DNA of 48,268 nucleotides from Chromatiales bacterium (GTDB lineage Bacteria > Pseudomonadota > Gammaproteobacteria > Thiohalomonadales > Thiohalomonadaceae), in contig QKFD01000047.1 of the NCBI GenBank assembly GCA_003251535.1, forward strand, positions 1-48,268, given 5' to 3'. Positions 15,438-23,194 of this stretch are shown one piece after another (position 1 is the stretch's first letter; every line of letters begins with the position of its first letter). The notes beneath the pieces are model-generated. The model ran no database searches and had not been told where the DNA came from. It saw only the letters and a program-made list of their open reading frames with translations. Made by a program: the position numbers and the translations under genes.

Positions 15438-15689
15438 ATGCCTTTCCCTCTAATACCCCTGTTGATCGGGGCCGCCGCCGGTGCGGTGACCACCTACCTG
15501 ATGATGGATGAGTCGGGGCGGCGCCAGCTGCGCGAGAAGGCGGGCAGTGTGCCGGCCCGTTTCCGCACCACTCCAGCCGCGGCTGAGGAGCCGTCCGAGA
15601 CGGCTCCTGTGGAGAAGGTGGTGGTCGCTGAAGAGCCGGCCGTGGAGCGCTCCACGGCCACTGACGCGGCGGCAGAGCGGCCCGACTAG
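15438..15689 (+). CDS. Small single-span YtxH-like membrane protein with acidic tail
   Basis: 83 residues. GGAGAG lies before ATG 15438. One membrane helix (PLIPLLIGAAAGAVTTYLMM) with a GAAAGA glycine-zipper, then a short basic part (SGRRQLREKAG) and an Ala/Glu/Pro-rich acidic tail. The helix design matches the small proteins of the divergent ferrosome-like operon, although it is at the end of the feo operon. Function unknown. Confidence 0.75.
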   Translation: MPFPLIPLLIGAAAGAVTTYLMMDESGRRQLREKAGSVPARFRTTPAAAEEPSETAPVEKVVVAEEPAVERSTATDAAAERPD

Positions 15690-15691
15690 CA

Positions 15692-15746
15692 CGACGCCCC
15701 ACCGGCCTGCTCCCCTGCGCCGGGGCAGGCGGTGGGGGCGGCGTCA
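15692..15746. terminator. Long imperfect hairpin between convergent genes
   Basis: CGACGCCCCACCGGCCTGC pairs with GCAGGCGGTGGGGGCGGCGTC with small bulges; an inner CCCC/GGGG stem closes it. It lies exactly between the ends of the feo operon and the bacterioferritin operon and has no T-run. It may block read-through in both directions. Confidence 0.5.
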
Positions 15747-16214
15747 GCTCATTTGTGACTGGAGGTAGTTGCCCAGGCCTATCTGATCGATGAGGCGGAG
15801 CTGGGTCTCTAGCCACCAGGTGTGATCCCGCTCGGTGTCGTCCAGCATCTTCTGTAGGATGCCGCGGGTCACATAGTCTTGCACCGATTCGCAGTAGGCC
15901 ATCACCTCCCGCAGGTGGTTGATCACCGTCAGCTCCAAATCGAGATCGGCGCGCAACATGGAGGGGACATCGTGGCCGACGTGCAGCGGGGTGCGCTGGC
16001 TGAGATCGGGGCTGCCCTCCAGAAACAGGATGCGCTGGATCAGGGCATCGGCGTGCTCCTGCTCCTCCCCCATCTCGTGCTTGGTGTGTTCATAGAGCTG
16101 CCGATAGCCCCAATCCTGGTACAGGCGGGAGTGGGCAAAATATTGGTCCACCGCAGTCAACTCGCCGGCGAGCAGCTGCTGAAGATGGTGGATGACGGTG
16201 CTATCCCCCTTCAT
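15744..16214 (-). CDS. bfr: Bacterioferritin subunit lacking the heme-ligand Met52
   Basis: 156 residues, clear Bfr pattern ([19 protein letters not shown]). Ferroxidase ligands Glu18, Glu51, His54 and Glu94 are present; the last Glu/His pair sits in DDTERDH with one extra residue versus E. coli Bfr. Position 52, Met in heme-binding subunits, is Gln. Such subunits store iron but cannot bind heme in the usual way and often form mixed 24-mers with a Met52 partner. Its ATG overlaps the stop of the Met52-bearing gene upstream. Confidence 0.93.
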   Translation of the reverse strand: MKGDSTVIHHLQQLLAGELTAVDQYFAHSRLYQDWGYRQLYEHTKHEMGEEQEHADALIQRILFLEGSPDLSQRTPLHVGHDVPSMLRADLDLELTVINHLREVMAYCESVQDYVTRGILQKMLDDTERDHTWWLETQLRLIDQIGLGNYLQSQMS

Positions 16215-16687
16215 GACGCCTCTCCCATCTGCGACTGGAGGTAGTTTTGGATACCGACGCTCTCCATCAGCGCGAGTTGGGTCTCCAACCAGTCAACATG
16301 CTCCTCCTCGTCTTCGAGGATCTCCTGTAGCAGATCGCGGGTCACGTAGTCCTGCACCGACTCACAGTAGGCGATCGCCTCTCGCAGGGGCGCTAACGCC
16401 GCCAACTCCAGCTTCAGATCGAGAGAGAGCATCTCCTGCGGGTGCTCTCCTACCATCAGCTTGCCCAGGTCTTGGAGGTTGGGGAGACCTTCGAGGAAGA
16501 GGATGCGCTCGATCACCTCATCGGCGTGTTTCATCTCCTCAATGGACTCGTGGTAGGCCCTCTTGTTGAGCGCCTGGTAGCCCCAGTTTTTGTACATCCG
16601 GGCGTGCAGAAAGTATTGGTTGATGCCGGTCAACTCATTGGTCAGCACCTGGTTGAGGTAGCTGATGACCTTGGGATCCCCCTTCAT
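16211..16687 (-). CDS. bfr: Bacterioferritin subunit with heme-ligand Met52
   Basis: 158 residues, very close to E. coli Bfr ([36 protein letters not shown]). Ligands Glu18, Glu51, His54, Glu94, Glu127 and His130, and heme-ligand Met52, are all present. Bfr oxidises Fe(II) and stores the mineral in a 24-subunit shell, with heme helping iron release. It is the first gene of a two-gene operon; a Fur-box-like site lies about 220 bases upstream. Confidence 0.96.
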   Translation of the reverse strand: MKGDPKVISYLNQVLTNELTGINQYFLHARMYKNWGYQALNKRAYHESIEEMKHADEVIERILFLEGLPNLQDLGKLMVGEHPQEMLSLDLKLELAALAPLREAIAYCESVQDYVTRDLLQEILEDEEEHVDWLETQLALMESVGIQNYLQSQMGEAS

Positions 16688-16908
16688 GTGTCACTCCTCG
16701 GTAGGCGCGCTGAGTGGGCCCAGCGGCGGATCACGCTCCGGCCCGAACGCCCGCGGTGTGTCGAGCGGATGATGGGCGTGGCGACGGTGGTACAGGCCCC
16801 CACGCTAGATGATGGTGGGGAGATAAAACGTATAGCTCGCCCCATAGGGGCGTGCTGCCTCTATGGGGCGGAGGCGGCTGCTATTGTGCCACATTTACAA
16901 TATGAAAT

Positions 16909-16927
16909 GAGAAGCCATATCATTATC
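16909..16927. promoter_or_regulatory. Candidate Fur box upstream of the bacterioferritin operon
   Basis: GAGAAGCCATATCATTATC matches 13 of 19 Fur consensus positions, with a perfect CATTATC end. It lies between the 3' end of oxyR and the bfr genes, and could act on bfr directly (Fur can activate Bfr genes) or be a remnant. The flanking 263-base interval has no gene. Confidence 0.45.
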
Positions 16928-16950
16928 ATGATGGCGAGATCCCATGGGGG

Positions 16951-17865
16951 CTACTGCCCCGAGGGGGTCGGCTGGAGCGCTTGGATGGTCTCCCCTAGGG
17001 TGCGAAACGCCTCGGCCCGGGCCGAACCGCGGCGCCACGCCAGGGCGATGGTGCGATGGGGGTGGTTGTGCAGGGGACGGGTGGTGATATGGGTGCCGGT
17101 GAGTAGGCTGGAGCCCACTGCCATCTGCGGCAGGAAGGTGACACCGAGGTCGCTCTCCACCATCTGGAGTAGGGTGAAGAGGGAGGTGGCGGCAAAGCGG
17201 CTCACCGTCTCTGCCTCCCGCAGCCGGCACGCCTCGATGGCGTGGCCGCGTAGGCAGTGCCCCTCCTCCAGCAGTAGCACGCTATCGGTCGGGAGGGTGG
17301 TGGGATCGATGCGCTGCGGATCGAGCCGCTCGGTCCCCTCGTGGTAGGCGAGTAGAAAGGGGTCGTCGAACAGTGGCATCACCTCCGCCTCGCGCAGGTC
17401 GTAGGGGATGGCGACCACGATGAGATCAACCCGCCCCTCCAGCAGCTCTTCGTGCAGCCGTTCGGTCATCTCCTCGCGCAGGAATGGCTCCAGCTTGGGG
17501 TAGTGCTCGCGTAGGCCGGGGAGTACCCGCGGTAGGAGAAAGGGGGCGATGGTGGGGATCACGCCGATCCGCAGGGCCCCTGCCAGCGGCTCGCGCCCGG
17601 CCCGTGCCTCGTCAACCAGGGCGTTCAGCTCCTCCAGGACCCGCCGTGCGTGGATCGCCACCGCGTGCCCGACGGGGGTGACGGTGACCCGGCGCGGGGT
17701 GCGATCCACCAGGCTGACGCCCAAGGTCTCCTCCAGCTCCCGGATGGCGAGGCTGAAGGCGGATTGACTGACAAAACAGCTGGCTGCGGCGCGGCCGAAA
17801 TGGAGCTGCTCGGTGAGCGCCACCAGGTAGCGCAGGTGTTTGACGGTGGGGAGCTGTTGGGCCAT
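16951..17865 (-). CDS. oxyR: LysR-family peroxide regulator OxyR
   Basis: The start ATG 17865 (MAQQLPTVKHLRYLVALTEQ) aligns with the E. coli OxyR start; ATG 17910 would add 15 residues, and neither has a good ribosome site. 304 residues. HTH: HFGRAAASCFVSQSAFSLAI. The redox pair is in GHCLRGHAIEAC (Cys204 and Cys213), matching the Cys199/Cys208 pair that forms a disulfide on peroxide. OxyR would activate defence genes; the divergent DUF2061-dps-prx genes are likely targets. Confidence 0.93.
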   Translation of the reverse strand: MAQQLPTVKHLRYLVALTEQLHFGRAAASCFVSQSAFSLAIRELEETLGVSLVDRTPRRVTVTPVGHAVAIHARRVLEELNALVDEARAGREPLAGALRIGVIPTIAPFLLPRVLPGLREHYPKLEPFLREEMTERLHEELLEGRVDLIVVAIPYDLREAEVMPLFDDPFLLAYHEGTERLDPQRIDPTTLPTDSVLLLEEGHCLRGHAIEACRLREAETVSRFAATSLFTLLQMVESDLGVTFLPQMAVGSSLLTGTHITTRPLHNHPHRTIALAWRRGSARAEAFRTLGETIQALQPTPSGQ

Positions 17866-17910
17866 AGCGGGGTGGGGGTGGCGTGGGTCGGTGTTGAGCG
17901 GGTGCCCCAT

Positions 17911-18064
17911 CTTAAGCCATGGCCAAGGGCCACCGATGCCCCGCAGTGAATTCTATTTTTTAAATCGCTGCCTTTAGAACAATCAATTTCACTAAACATT
18001 GGATGGCCGCCATACTCTGTTCCAACGACCACCCACTAGACCGCTTACCGAGAGGAACACCGCG
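17911..18064. promoter_or_regulatory. Divergent oxyR / DUF2061-dps promoter region
   Basis: A 150-base A/T-rich gap with tracts such as CTATTTTTTAAATCG near 17950. An OxyR site is expected here by context, but I could not align the full four-part ATAGnt motif with confidence. Confidence 0.4.
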
Positions 18065-18286
18065 ATGGCCAAGACACTTTCATTCGCTGCCGTCCACTTT
18101 TCCGTTGCCTTTTCGGTGGGTTACGCCATGACGGGGAGTGTTGCCATCGGCGGCGCCCTCGCCTTGGTGGAGCCGGCGGTCAACACCGTCGCCTACTTTT
18201 TCCACGAGAAAGTATGGGACTATTTCCGGCGCCAGCGGGGCGTTACTGCGGAGCGCACGGAATACCTTCCCATGCACCACGCCTGA
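18065..18286 (+). CDS. DUF2061 membrane protein
   Basis: 73 residues from ATG 18065, preceded by AGAGGA. It has [20 protein letters not shown] and [19 protein letters not shown], the hallmark of DUF2061 (two membrane helices ending in a His-Glu-Lys-x-Trp motif). Function unknown. Upstream of dps and divergent from oxyR, so it may belong to the peroxide response. Confidence 0.88.
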   Translation: MAKTLSFAAVHFSVAFSVGYAMTGSVAIGGALALVEPAVNTVAYFFHEKVWDYFRRQRGVTAERTEYLPMHHA

Positions 18287-18308
18287 CCTACGACAAAGGA
18301 GAGACGCC

Positions 18309-18782
18309 ATGAGCAGCAATATCAATATCGGGATTGCCGAGGCCGATCGAGTGGCTATCGCGCAGGGTTTGTCACGCCTGTTGGCCGATACCTACACCCT
18401 CTATCTGAAGACCCATAACTACCATTGGAACGTCACGGGGCCGATGTTCAACACCCTCCACCAGATGTTCATGACCCAGTACACCGAGCTGGGCTTGGCG
18501 GTGGATGAGATCGCTGAGCGTATCCGCGCCCTGGGTGAGTTTGCCCCGGGCTCCTATCGCGCCTACTCCACCCTCACCTCCATCCAAGAGGAGGAGGAGG
18601 TGCCGGCGGCAGAGGAGATGTTGCGCCGGCTGGTGCAGGGGCAGGAGGCGGTGGTGCGCACCGCCCGGGAGCTATTCCCCACGGTGGAGGAGGCCAACGA
18701 CCAACCGACGGCGGACCTGCTCACCCGGCGGATGGATATCCACGAGAAGACCGCCTGGATGCTGCGCTCCATGCTCGGCTGA
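18309..18782 (+). CDS. dps: Dps-family DNA-protecting ferritin-like protein
   Basis: 157 residues from ATG 18309 after AAAGGAGAG. The interface ferroxidase ligands are His39 ([10 protein letters not shown]), His51, Asp66 and Glu70, with the same 12-15-4 spacing as E. coli Dps (His51, His63, Asp78, Glu82). The 12-mer uses H2O2 to oxidise Fe(II), protecting DNA. It lacks the long Lys-rich N-terminal tail of E. coli Dps, so direct DNA binding is uncertain. Likely part of the OxyR regulon. Confidence 0.95.
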   Translation: MSSNINIGIAEADRVAIAQGLSRLLADTYTLYLKTHNYHWNVTGPMFNTLHQMFMTQYTELGLAVDEIAERIRALGEFAPGSYRAYSTLTSIQEEEEVPAAEEMLRRLVQGQEAVVRTARELFPTVEEANDQPTADLLTRRMDIHEKTAWMLRSMLG

Positions 18783-18849
18783 TAGCCGGGGGCGCAGGTA
18801 GCGGAGCCGGCGGTGGTAGACCAACGTTAATCAATGCAGGAGATGAGTC

Positions 18850-19584
18850 ATGTTTGAAAATCGTGAAGGGCAGCGGGTCCCCCAGGTCACCTTTAAGACC
18901 CGCCAGCAGGGCCAGTGGGTCGATGTGACCAGTGACGAGGTGTTCAAGGGCAAGACGGTGGTGGTCTTCTCACTGCCGGGCGCCTTCACCCCCACCTGCT
19001 CTTCGGCCCATGTGCCGCGCTACAACGAGCTGGCGCCGGTGTTGAAGGCCCATGGGGTGGATGAGATCGTCTGCATCTCGGTGAACGATACCTTCGTCAT
19101 GAACGAGTGGGCCAAGAACCAGAATGCCGATCGCATCACCTTCCTGCCCGACGGCAACGGCGAGTTCTCCGCCGGGATGGGGATGCTGGTGGACAAGGAT
19201 GACCTTGGCTTCGGTAAGCGCTCTTGGCGCTACTCGATGTTGGTGAAGGATGGGGTGGTGGAGAAGATGTTCATCGAGCCGCAGAAGCCGGGTGACCCGT
19301 TTGAGGTCTCCGACGCCGACACCATGCTCGACTACATCGCCCCCAACGCCACCAAGCCCCACGCGGTGTTCATCATCACCCGCCCCGGCTGCCCCTTCTG
19401 TGCGCGGGCCAAGGGGATGCTGCGGGATCGCGGTATGGAGTGGGATGAGATCGTGGTGGGCGAACAGGTGGCGGCGCGGGCGGTGCGAGCTGCCACCGGC
19501 AAAGAGTCGGTCCCGCAGGTGTTCATCGATGGCCAGCTCATCGGTGGTTCTGATGACCTGGGTAACTGGTTGGAGAGCCACTGA
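18850..19584 (+). CDS. Peroxiredoxin-glutaredoxin fusion (Prx5/Grx hybrid)
   Basis: 244 residues. Residues 1-165 are a Prx5-type peroxiredoxin with [16 protein letters not shown]; Cys50 is the peroxidatic residue. Residues 172-244 are a glutaredoxin with [11 protein letters not shown] (Cys181/Cys184) and [18 protein letters not shown]. Such hybrids reduce peroxides with glutathione, without a separate Grx. AGGAGATG sits before ATG 18850. It follows dps, consistent with peroxide control. Confidence 0.95.
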   Translation: MFENREGQRVPQVTFKTRQQGQWVDVTSDEVFKGKTVVVFSLPGAFTPTCSSAHVPRYNELAPVLKAHGVDEIVCISVNDTFVMNEWAKNQNADRITFLPDGNGEFSAGMGMLVDKDDLGFGKRSWRYSMLVKDGVVEKMFIEPQKPGDPFEVSDADTMLDYIAPNATKPHAVFIITRPGCPFCARAKGMLRDRGMEWDEIVVGEQVAARAVRAATGKESVPQVFIDGQLIGGSDDLGNWLESH

Positions 19585-19593
19585 CGGGCCGCT

Positions 19594-19614
19594 GCGGGGG
19601 GCTCTGCCCCCCGC
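19594..19614. terminator. Hairpin between convergent genes
   Basis: GCGGGGGG and CCCCCCGC pair around CTCTG. It lies between the ends of prx-grx (plus) and the porin gene (minus). There is no T-run, so termination is inferred from position. Confidence 0.5.
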
Positions 19615-19647
19615 ACACCTCCCACTGGGGAGGGCGGCGGTTGCTTC

Positions 19648-20742
19648 TTAGAACTCCGCCGCCAGCTGCATGGTGAAGGCGCTCCCGGAGTCGCCGCTGC
19701 CACCCTCACTCTTGGAGTAGTCGTCGGCCACGGCAAACTCAAAGTTGACCGCGACATGCTCCACCATCGCCACCGAGAGGGTGGCCAGGGTGACCGACTC
19801 CGGCAGGCCGAGGGCAACCGCCTCGTCACTGCGCTGGTGGCCAACACTGAAGCTCGCCTCCCGCTCCCAGAGTTCAAAGCCGTAGCCCGCCTCGATATTC
19901 CAGGCCATCGGTTGAGCGCCGCCATCGCGGTAGGCCAGTTCATCGGCCCCAAAGCGATCCAGGGCGCCAACATACTCGCCGATGATGTTCCACGGCCCTT
20001 GGCTATAGCTGGCGTGCAGGCCGATACCGGCCACCTTGTCTTTTATCTCCCCCGGTACCGTCCCCTCCAGATTGTCGGATTCGGCGATGTTGGAGATGTA
20101 GCTGGCGCCCACATTGAGGGAGCGCTCATCCCCCTCCATCACCCAGTCGAGTTGGGCGCCAAAGTTCTCGAAGGCGTGCTTGTCGCCGCCATCCTCCACG
20201 GTGCCATCAAATAGGTAGGCGGAGCCCACCAGGTGGCCGTAGGCGGCCCCTAGTTGCAGGGCGCCCTCGCGGGTCTCGCCCAGCTCCAGGGTGAGGGGAT
20301 CGGAGACCATGTTGGTGTCAAAACGGCCGAACGGCACATACATGCGGCCCGCCGAGGCGAAGGGAACCAGATGGGCGCCGCCGCCCGAGAAGCCGGCGGC
20401 CATGGCGTCCTCATCCCCCCAGGCGAGGAAGAACTGATCCACATCTATCGGTTCAGTCTCATCCTGCTCGAACAGCAGCACCATCTCGGCCCGAAGCTGA
20501 TCGGTGAGCTGGGCACCGGCGGTCAGCTCGAAGGTGGCGATGGAGAAGCTGTCGTCGCGTTTACTCCCATCGTAGGGATCGACGATGCTCCACTCTCCCT
20601 CCACCACCCCCTCCAGTGAGAAGCGCTCCTCCAGTGCCATGGGGGCGGCATCGGCGGATCCTTGGGAGCTGGCAGATTCTTCGGCCCAGGCAGGGGTGGA
20701 GCAGCAGGCGGCAATTGCCGCAGCGAGGCAGTGCCAACGCAT
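19648..20742 (-). CDS. LbtU-type siderophore porin
   Basis: The start ATG 20742 (MRWHCLAAAIAACCSTPAWA) has GAGGAAAG upstream; the 8 extra residues of the next ATG are unlikely. 364 residues with a Sec signal (cleavage after AWA), then a beta-barrel pattern with VEGEWSIVDPYDGS, VDQFFLAWGDED, GRMYVPFGRFDTNMVSDPLT and a C-terminal AAEF. This fits the LbtU family, TonB-independent outer-membrane proteins for siderophore iron first described in Legionella. It would widen the iron supply of this island. A substrate-specific claim is not possible. Confidence 0.8.
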   Translation of the reverse strand: MRWHCLAAAIAACCSTPAWAEESASSQGSADAAPMALEERFSLEGVVEGEWSIVDPYDGSKRDDSFSIATFELTAGAQLTDQLRAEMVLLFEQDETEPIDVDQFFLAWGDEDAMAAGFSGGGAHLVPFASAGRMYVPFGRFDTNMVSDPLTLELGETREGALQLGAAYGHLVGSAYLFDGTVEDGGDKHAFENFGAQLDWVMEGDERSLNVGASYISNIAESDNLEGTVPGEIKDKVAGIGLHASYSQGPWNIIGEYVGALDRFGADELAYRDGGAQPMAWNIEAGYGFELWEREASFSVGHQRSDEAVALGLPESVTLATLSVAMVEHVAVNFEFAVADDYSKSEGGSGDSGSAFTMQLAAEF

Positions 20743-21208
20743 AATTCTTTCCTCTTTCAGTGTCATACCCGCGTCGAGTCGCGGAGGTGGTCGGTGTCAA
20801 TCACTTGGATGGGCTACCGTTGGGACCGGCGTAGCAAGGGCTGCGGCGGGCGGTGTCAGTGATGGCCGGCCAGTACCTCCCAGCCTCTCCTGAGAGGCAG
20901 GGCACTATCGTAGCCGGTCGTGCCTGCGCCGCTTGCGGTCGAACACTGGGTGGTAGCGCGCGGCCAACGGAAGTATCCCGAAGCGTGGGATTCCCAGCAA
21001 GCGGGCGTGCGCCGCCATACAGTAGTCCATGCCCCGAGGGCGTCTACCTGGGGATAATAAAATTATGCACTGACAAGTGCAACTCATTCTCGTTTAGGCG
21101 GGGCGGCTATCTGGGGTGTGAAAGGGCGATACGCTTGGGTGGAGGGGGCGGGTGCGCCCCGCTCCACCGCTGCGGTGGTTTGGCGGCTGATGACTTAAGG
21201 GGTTGCGG
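20743..21208. other. Gene-free interval of about 465 bases with a possible Fur-like site and hairpins
   Basis: It is the upstream region of the LbtU-type gene (minus). The stretch 21081-21091 (AACTCATTCTC) fits half of a Fur site; the full 19-mer scores 11 of 19. GCACTGACAAGTGC (21067-21080) is a small hairpin. GTGGAG/CTCCAC (21139-21167) forms a G/C-rich hairpin just after the stop of the next gene, a possible terminator. No gene is seen. Confidence 0.4.
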
Positions 21209-22087
21209 TTAGGGCTGTCGGCACTCCTGGGCGATCAAGGCGACAAAGGCCTCCGCCACCTGCCGGAAGAGTGGACCGGGTGCGGCGGGGAGTGGCCGGC
21301 CGTCGATGGATCGCACCGGGATGAGTTCGGCACCCGTGCCGCAGAGAAAGCACTCATCCGCGGTGTATAAGTCATAGGGCGCAAGAGAGCGTTCACTTAC
21401 GTTAAGTCCACTCTGTTTGGCCACCTCCATCACCGCCGCACGGGTGATACCGGCCAGCGCGCCGTCGATCACTGGTGGGGTGTAGAGCTGACCCCCTTGG
21501 GCGATGAATAGATTCTCCGCGGTCGCCTCTGCCACCGTGCCGCGGTTGTTCAGGAGTACCGCCTCATCTGCCCCGGCGTGGCGCGCCTCCAGCTTGGCCA
21601 GGATGTTATTGAGGTAGTTGAGGCTCTTGATGCGGGGATCCAGGACATCGCTGGCCGGTCGTCGCACTGCCGCCGTGATGAGGGTGATCCCGTGCTGGCG
21701 CTGCTCACCCCCTACCACCGCCACCCCATCGGCGATGAGAAAGAGATTGGGCTGGGGACAGAGGCCGGGATCGAGCCCTAACCCGCCGCTGCCGCGGGTG
21801 GCAACCAGGCGCAGATAGCCGGCATCGGCACCATAGGCGGCTATCACCTCTGTCACCGCTGCGCACAACTCTGCCCGGGAGAGGGGTAGGGTCAGTGCCA
21901 GGGCGCGGGCCGAGGCCTCGAAGCGGGCCAGATGGGGATCGAGGCGGAAAGGGGTGCGCTGATAGAAGCGGATCCCTTCAAACACCCCATCGCCATATAG
22001 CAGGCCGTGGTCGGTCAGCGGGAGCACTGCCTGGGCGCTATCCACCAGGCGGCCATTGAGCCAGTAGCAGGGGGCAACGGGTTTCAT
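21209..22087 (-). CDS. Fold-type IV aminotransferase (branched-chain / aminodeoxychorismate lyase type)
   Basis: The start ATG 22087 (MKPVAPCYWLNGRLV) gives 292 residues; the longer frame adds an unrelated stretch inside the next gene. Key features: DHGLLYGDGVFEGIRFY, KSLNYLNNILAKLEA (Lys154 binds PLP), NNRGTVAEATAENLF, GALAGITRAAVME, and CFLCGTGAELIPV near the end. This matches BCAT/D-amino-acid aminotransferase-like enzymes. IlvE is possible, but paralogs are common and the substrate is open. The ATG overlaps the stop of the EamA gene, so they are co-translated. Confidence 0.85.
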   Translation of the reverse strand: MKPVAPCYWLNGRLVDSAQAVLPLTDHGLLYGDGVFEGIRFYQRTPFRLDPHLARFEASARALALTLPLSRAELCAAVTEVIAAYGADAGYLRLVATRGSGGLGLDPGLCPQPNLFLIADGVAVVGGEQRQHGITLITAAVRRPASDVLDPRIKSLNYLNNILAKLEARHAGADEAVLLNNRGTVAEATAENLFIAQGGQLYTPPVIDGALAGITRAAVMEVAKQSGLNVSERSLAPYDLYTADECFLCGTGAELIPVRSIDGRPLPAAPGPLFRQVAEAFVALIAQECRQP

Positions 22088-22980
22088 GGTGTGGCAACTC
22101 TCTTTTTGGGTTGGGGGAGTCGGGGGCGTTGGGTGAGCGCCACGCTGGCGACCACCACTAAAGCGAACAGCGGTAGCTCCGCCGACCACGGCTCTCCCAA
22201 CCAGATCACCGCTAGGGCGATGGTGAAAAAGGGTTGTAGGAGCTGGAGCTGACTGATCTGGGCAATACCCTGGGCGAGGGCGTGGTACCAGGCGAAAAAG
22301 GCCGCAAACTGACTTATCAGGGCGAGATAGACCAGGGCCAGCCAGGGGGCTAGGGGCGTGCTGGAGGGCCATCCGCTGCCACTCAAGAGTAGGGCGAGCA
22401 GCGCCAGCGGCGCCGCAAAGATGATGGCCCAGGTGATCACCCGCCAGCCGCCCACCTCACGGGCGAGGGCCCCCCCTTCGGCGTAACCGATCCCGCCGGC
22501 CACGGCCGCCAACAGCAGCCAGCCGTCGTCATAGACCAGTGGCCGGGCCATGAAGAGCGCAACGGCGGCAGCGCCGGTCAAGGCGCCGATCCAGAAGCGG
22601 CCGCTCGGCCGCTCGCCAGCCCGAAAGCGGGCCCAGAGCGCCGTAATAAGGGGGAGACCAGAGAGGGCTACCGCGCCGGAGGCGGCGCCGTTCTCCTGCA
22701 TGGCGAGGGCGGAGCAGAGTGGGAAACCGAAGCTCACCCCTGCCACCACCCACACCAAGCGGCGCCACTGTGCCCGGGTGGGGAGGGGGGAGCGGGTGAC
22801 CAAAAGCAGGGCCAGTGCCGGCAGGGCCGCCAGGACGATGCGGCCTAGGGCGATCTCGGTCGGCGCAAAGAGTTCGAGGGCGACGCGGGTGGCCGGCAGG
22901 GTGGCGGAGAAGGCGGCGATGGCGGTACCTCCCCAGAGGAGGGCGCTGCTCGGGAGGGGGGAGGGGGGGGCGTGACTCAT
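22084..22980 (-). CDS. EamA/DMT-family transporter
   Basis: The start ATG 22980 (MSHAPPSPLPSSALLWGG) with GGAG upstream gives 298 residues. Ten hydrophobic helices in two EamA repeats, with typical signatures SGLPLITALWARFRAGERP and LQLLQPFFTIALAVIWLGEP. DMT proteins export amino acids or other metabolites. The link to the aminotransferase and to the divergent MocR regulator suggests an amino-acid or amine substrate. Confidence 0.88.
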   Translation of the reverse strand: MSHAPPSPLPSSALLWGGTAIAAFSATLPATRVALELFAPTEIALGRIVLAALPALALLLVTRSPLPTRAQWRRLVWVVAGVSFGFPLCSALAMQENGAASGAVALSGLPLITALWARFRAGERPSGRFWIGALTGAAAVALFMARPLVYDDGWLLLAAVAGGIGYAEGGALAREVGGWRVITWAIIFAAPLALLALLLSGSGWPSSTPLAPWLALVYLALISQFAAFFAWYHALAQGIAQISQLQLLQPFFTIALAVIWLGEPWSAELPLFALVVVASVALTQRPRLPQPKKRVATP

Positions 22981-23033
22981 GGTGAACTCCTCGTACTGGG
23001 TGAGTGACACCGTAACGGGAGTGGCCTGACCAA

Positions 23034-23117
23034 TACAGAATCAGGAAAATCGATAGCGTATTGGTACAGTTGCCCATTCAGTCAGACTGTACTGATGGAT
23101 CCTGGGGGTAACTGTAT
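23034..23117. promoter_or_regulatory. Cluster of RTACAGT-like half-sites, probable MocR operator
   Basis: Half-sites AATACAG (about 23032), GTACAGT (23064-23070), ACTGTAC (23086-23092, inverted) and ACTGTAT (about 23111, inverted) lie within 85 bases of the divergent promoters. The two central ones form an inverted pair. Such repeated sites fit a MocR-type regulator. Confidence 0.55.
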
Positions 23118-23194
23118 GTTGAGGGGGGCGTTGGTGGCGGGCACTCTGATTAGACTCCAACCAGCGGGGATTGCCGACGTGACTCACCTGACCC

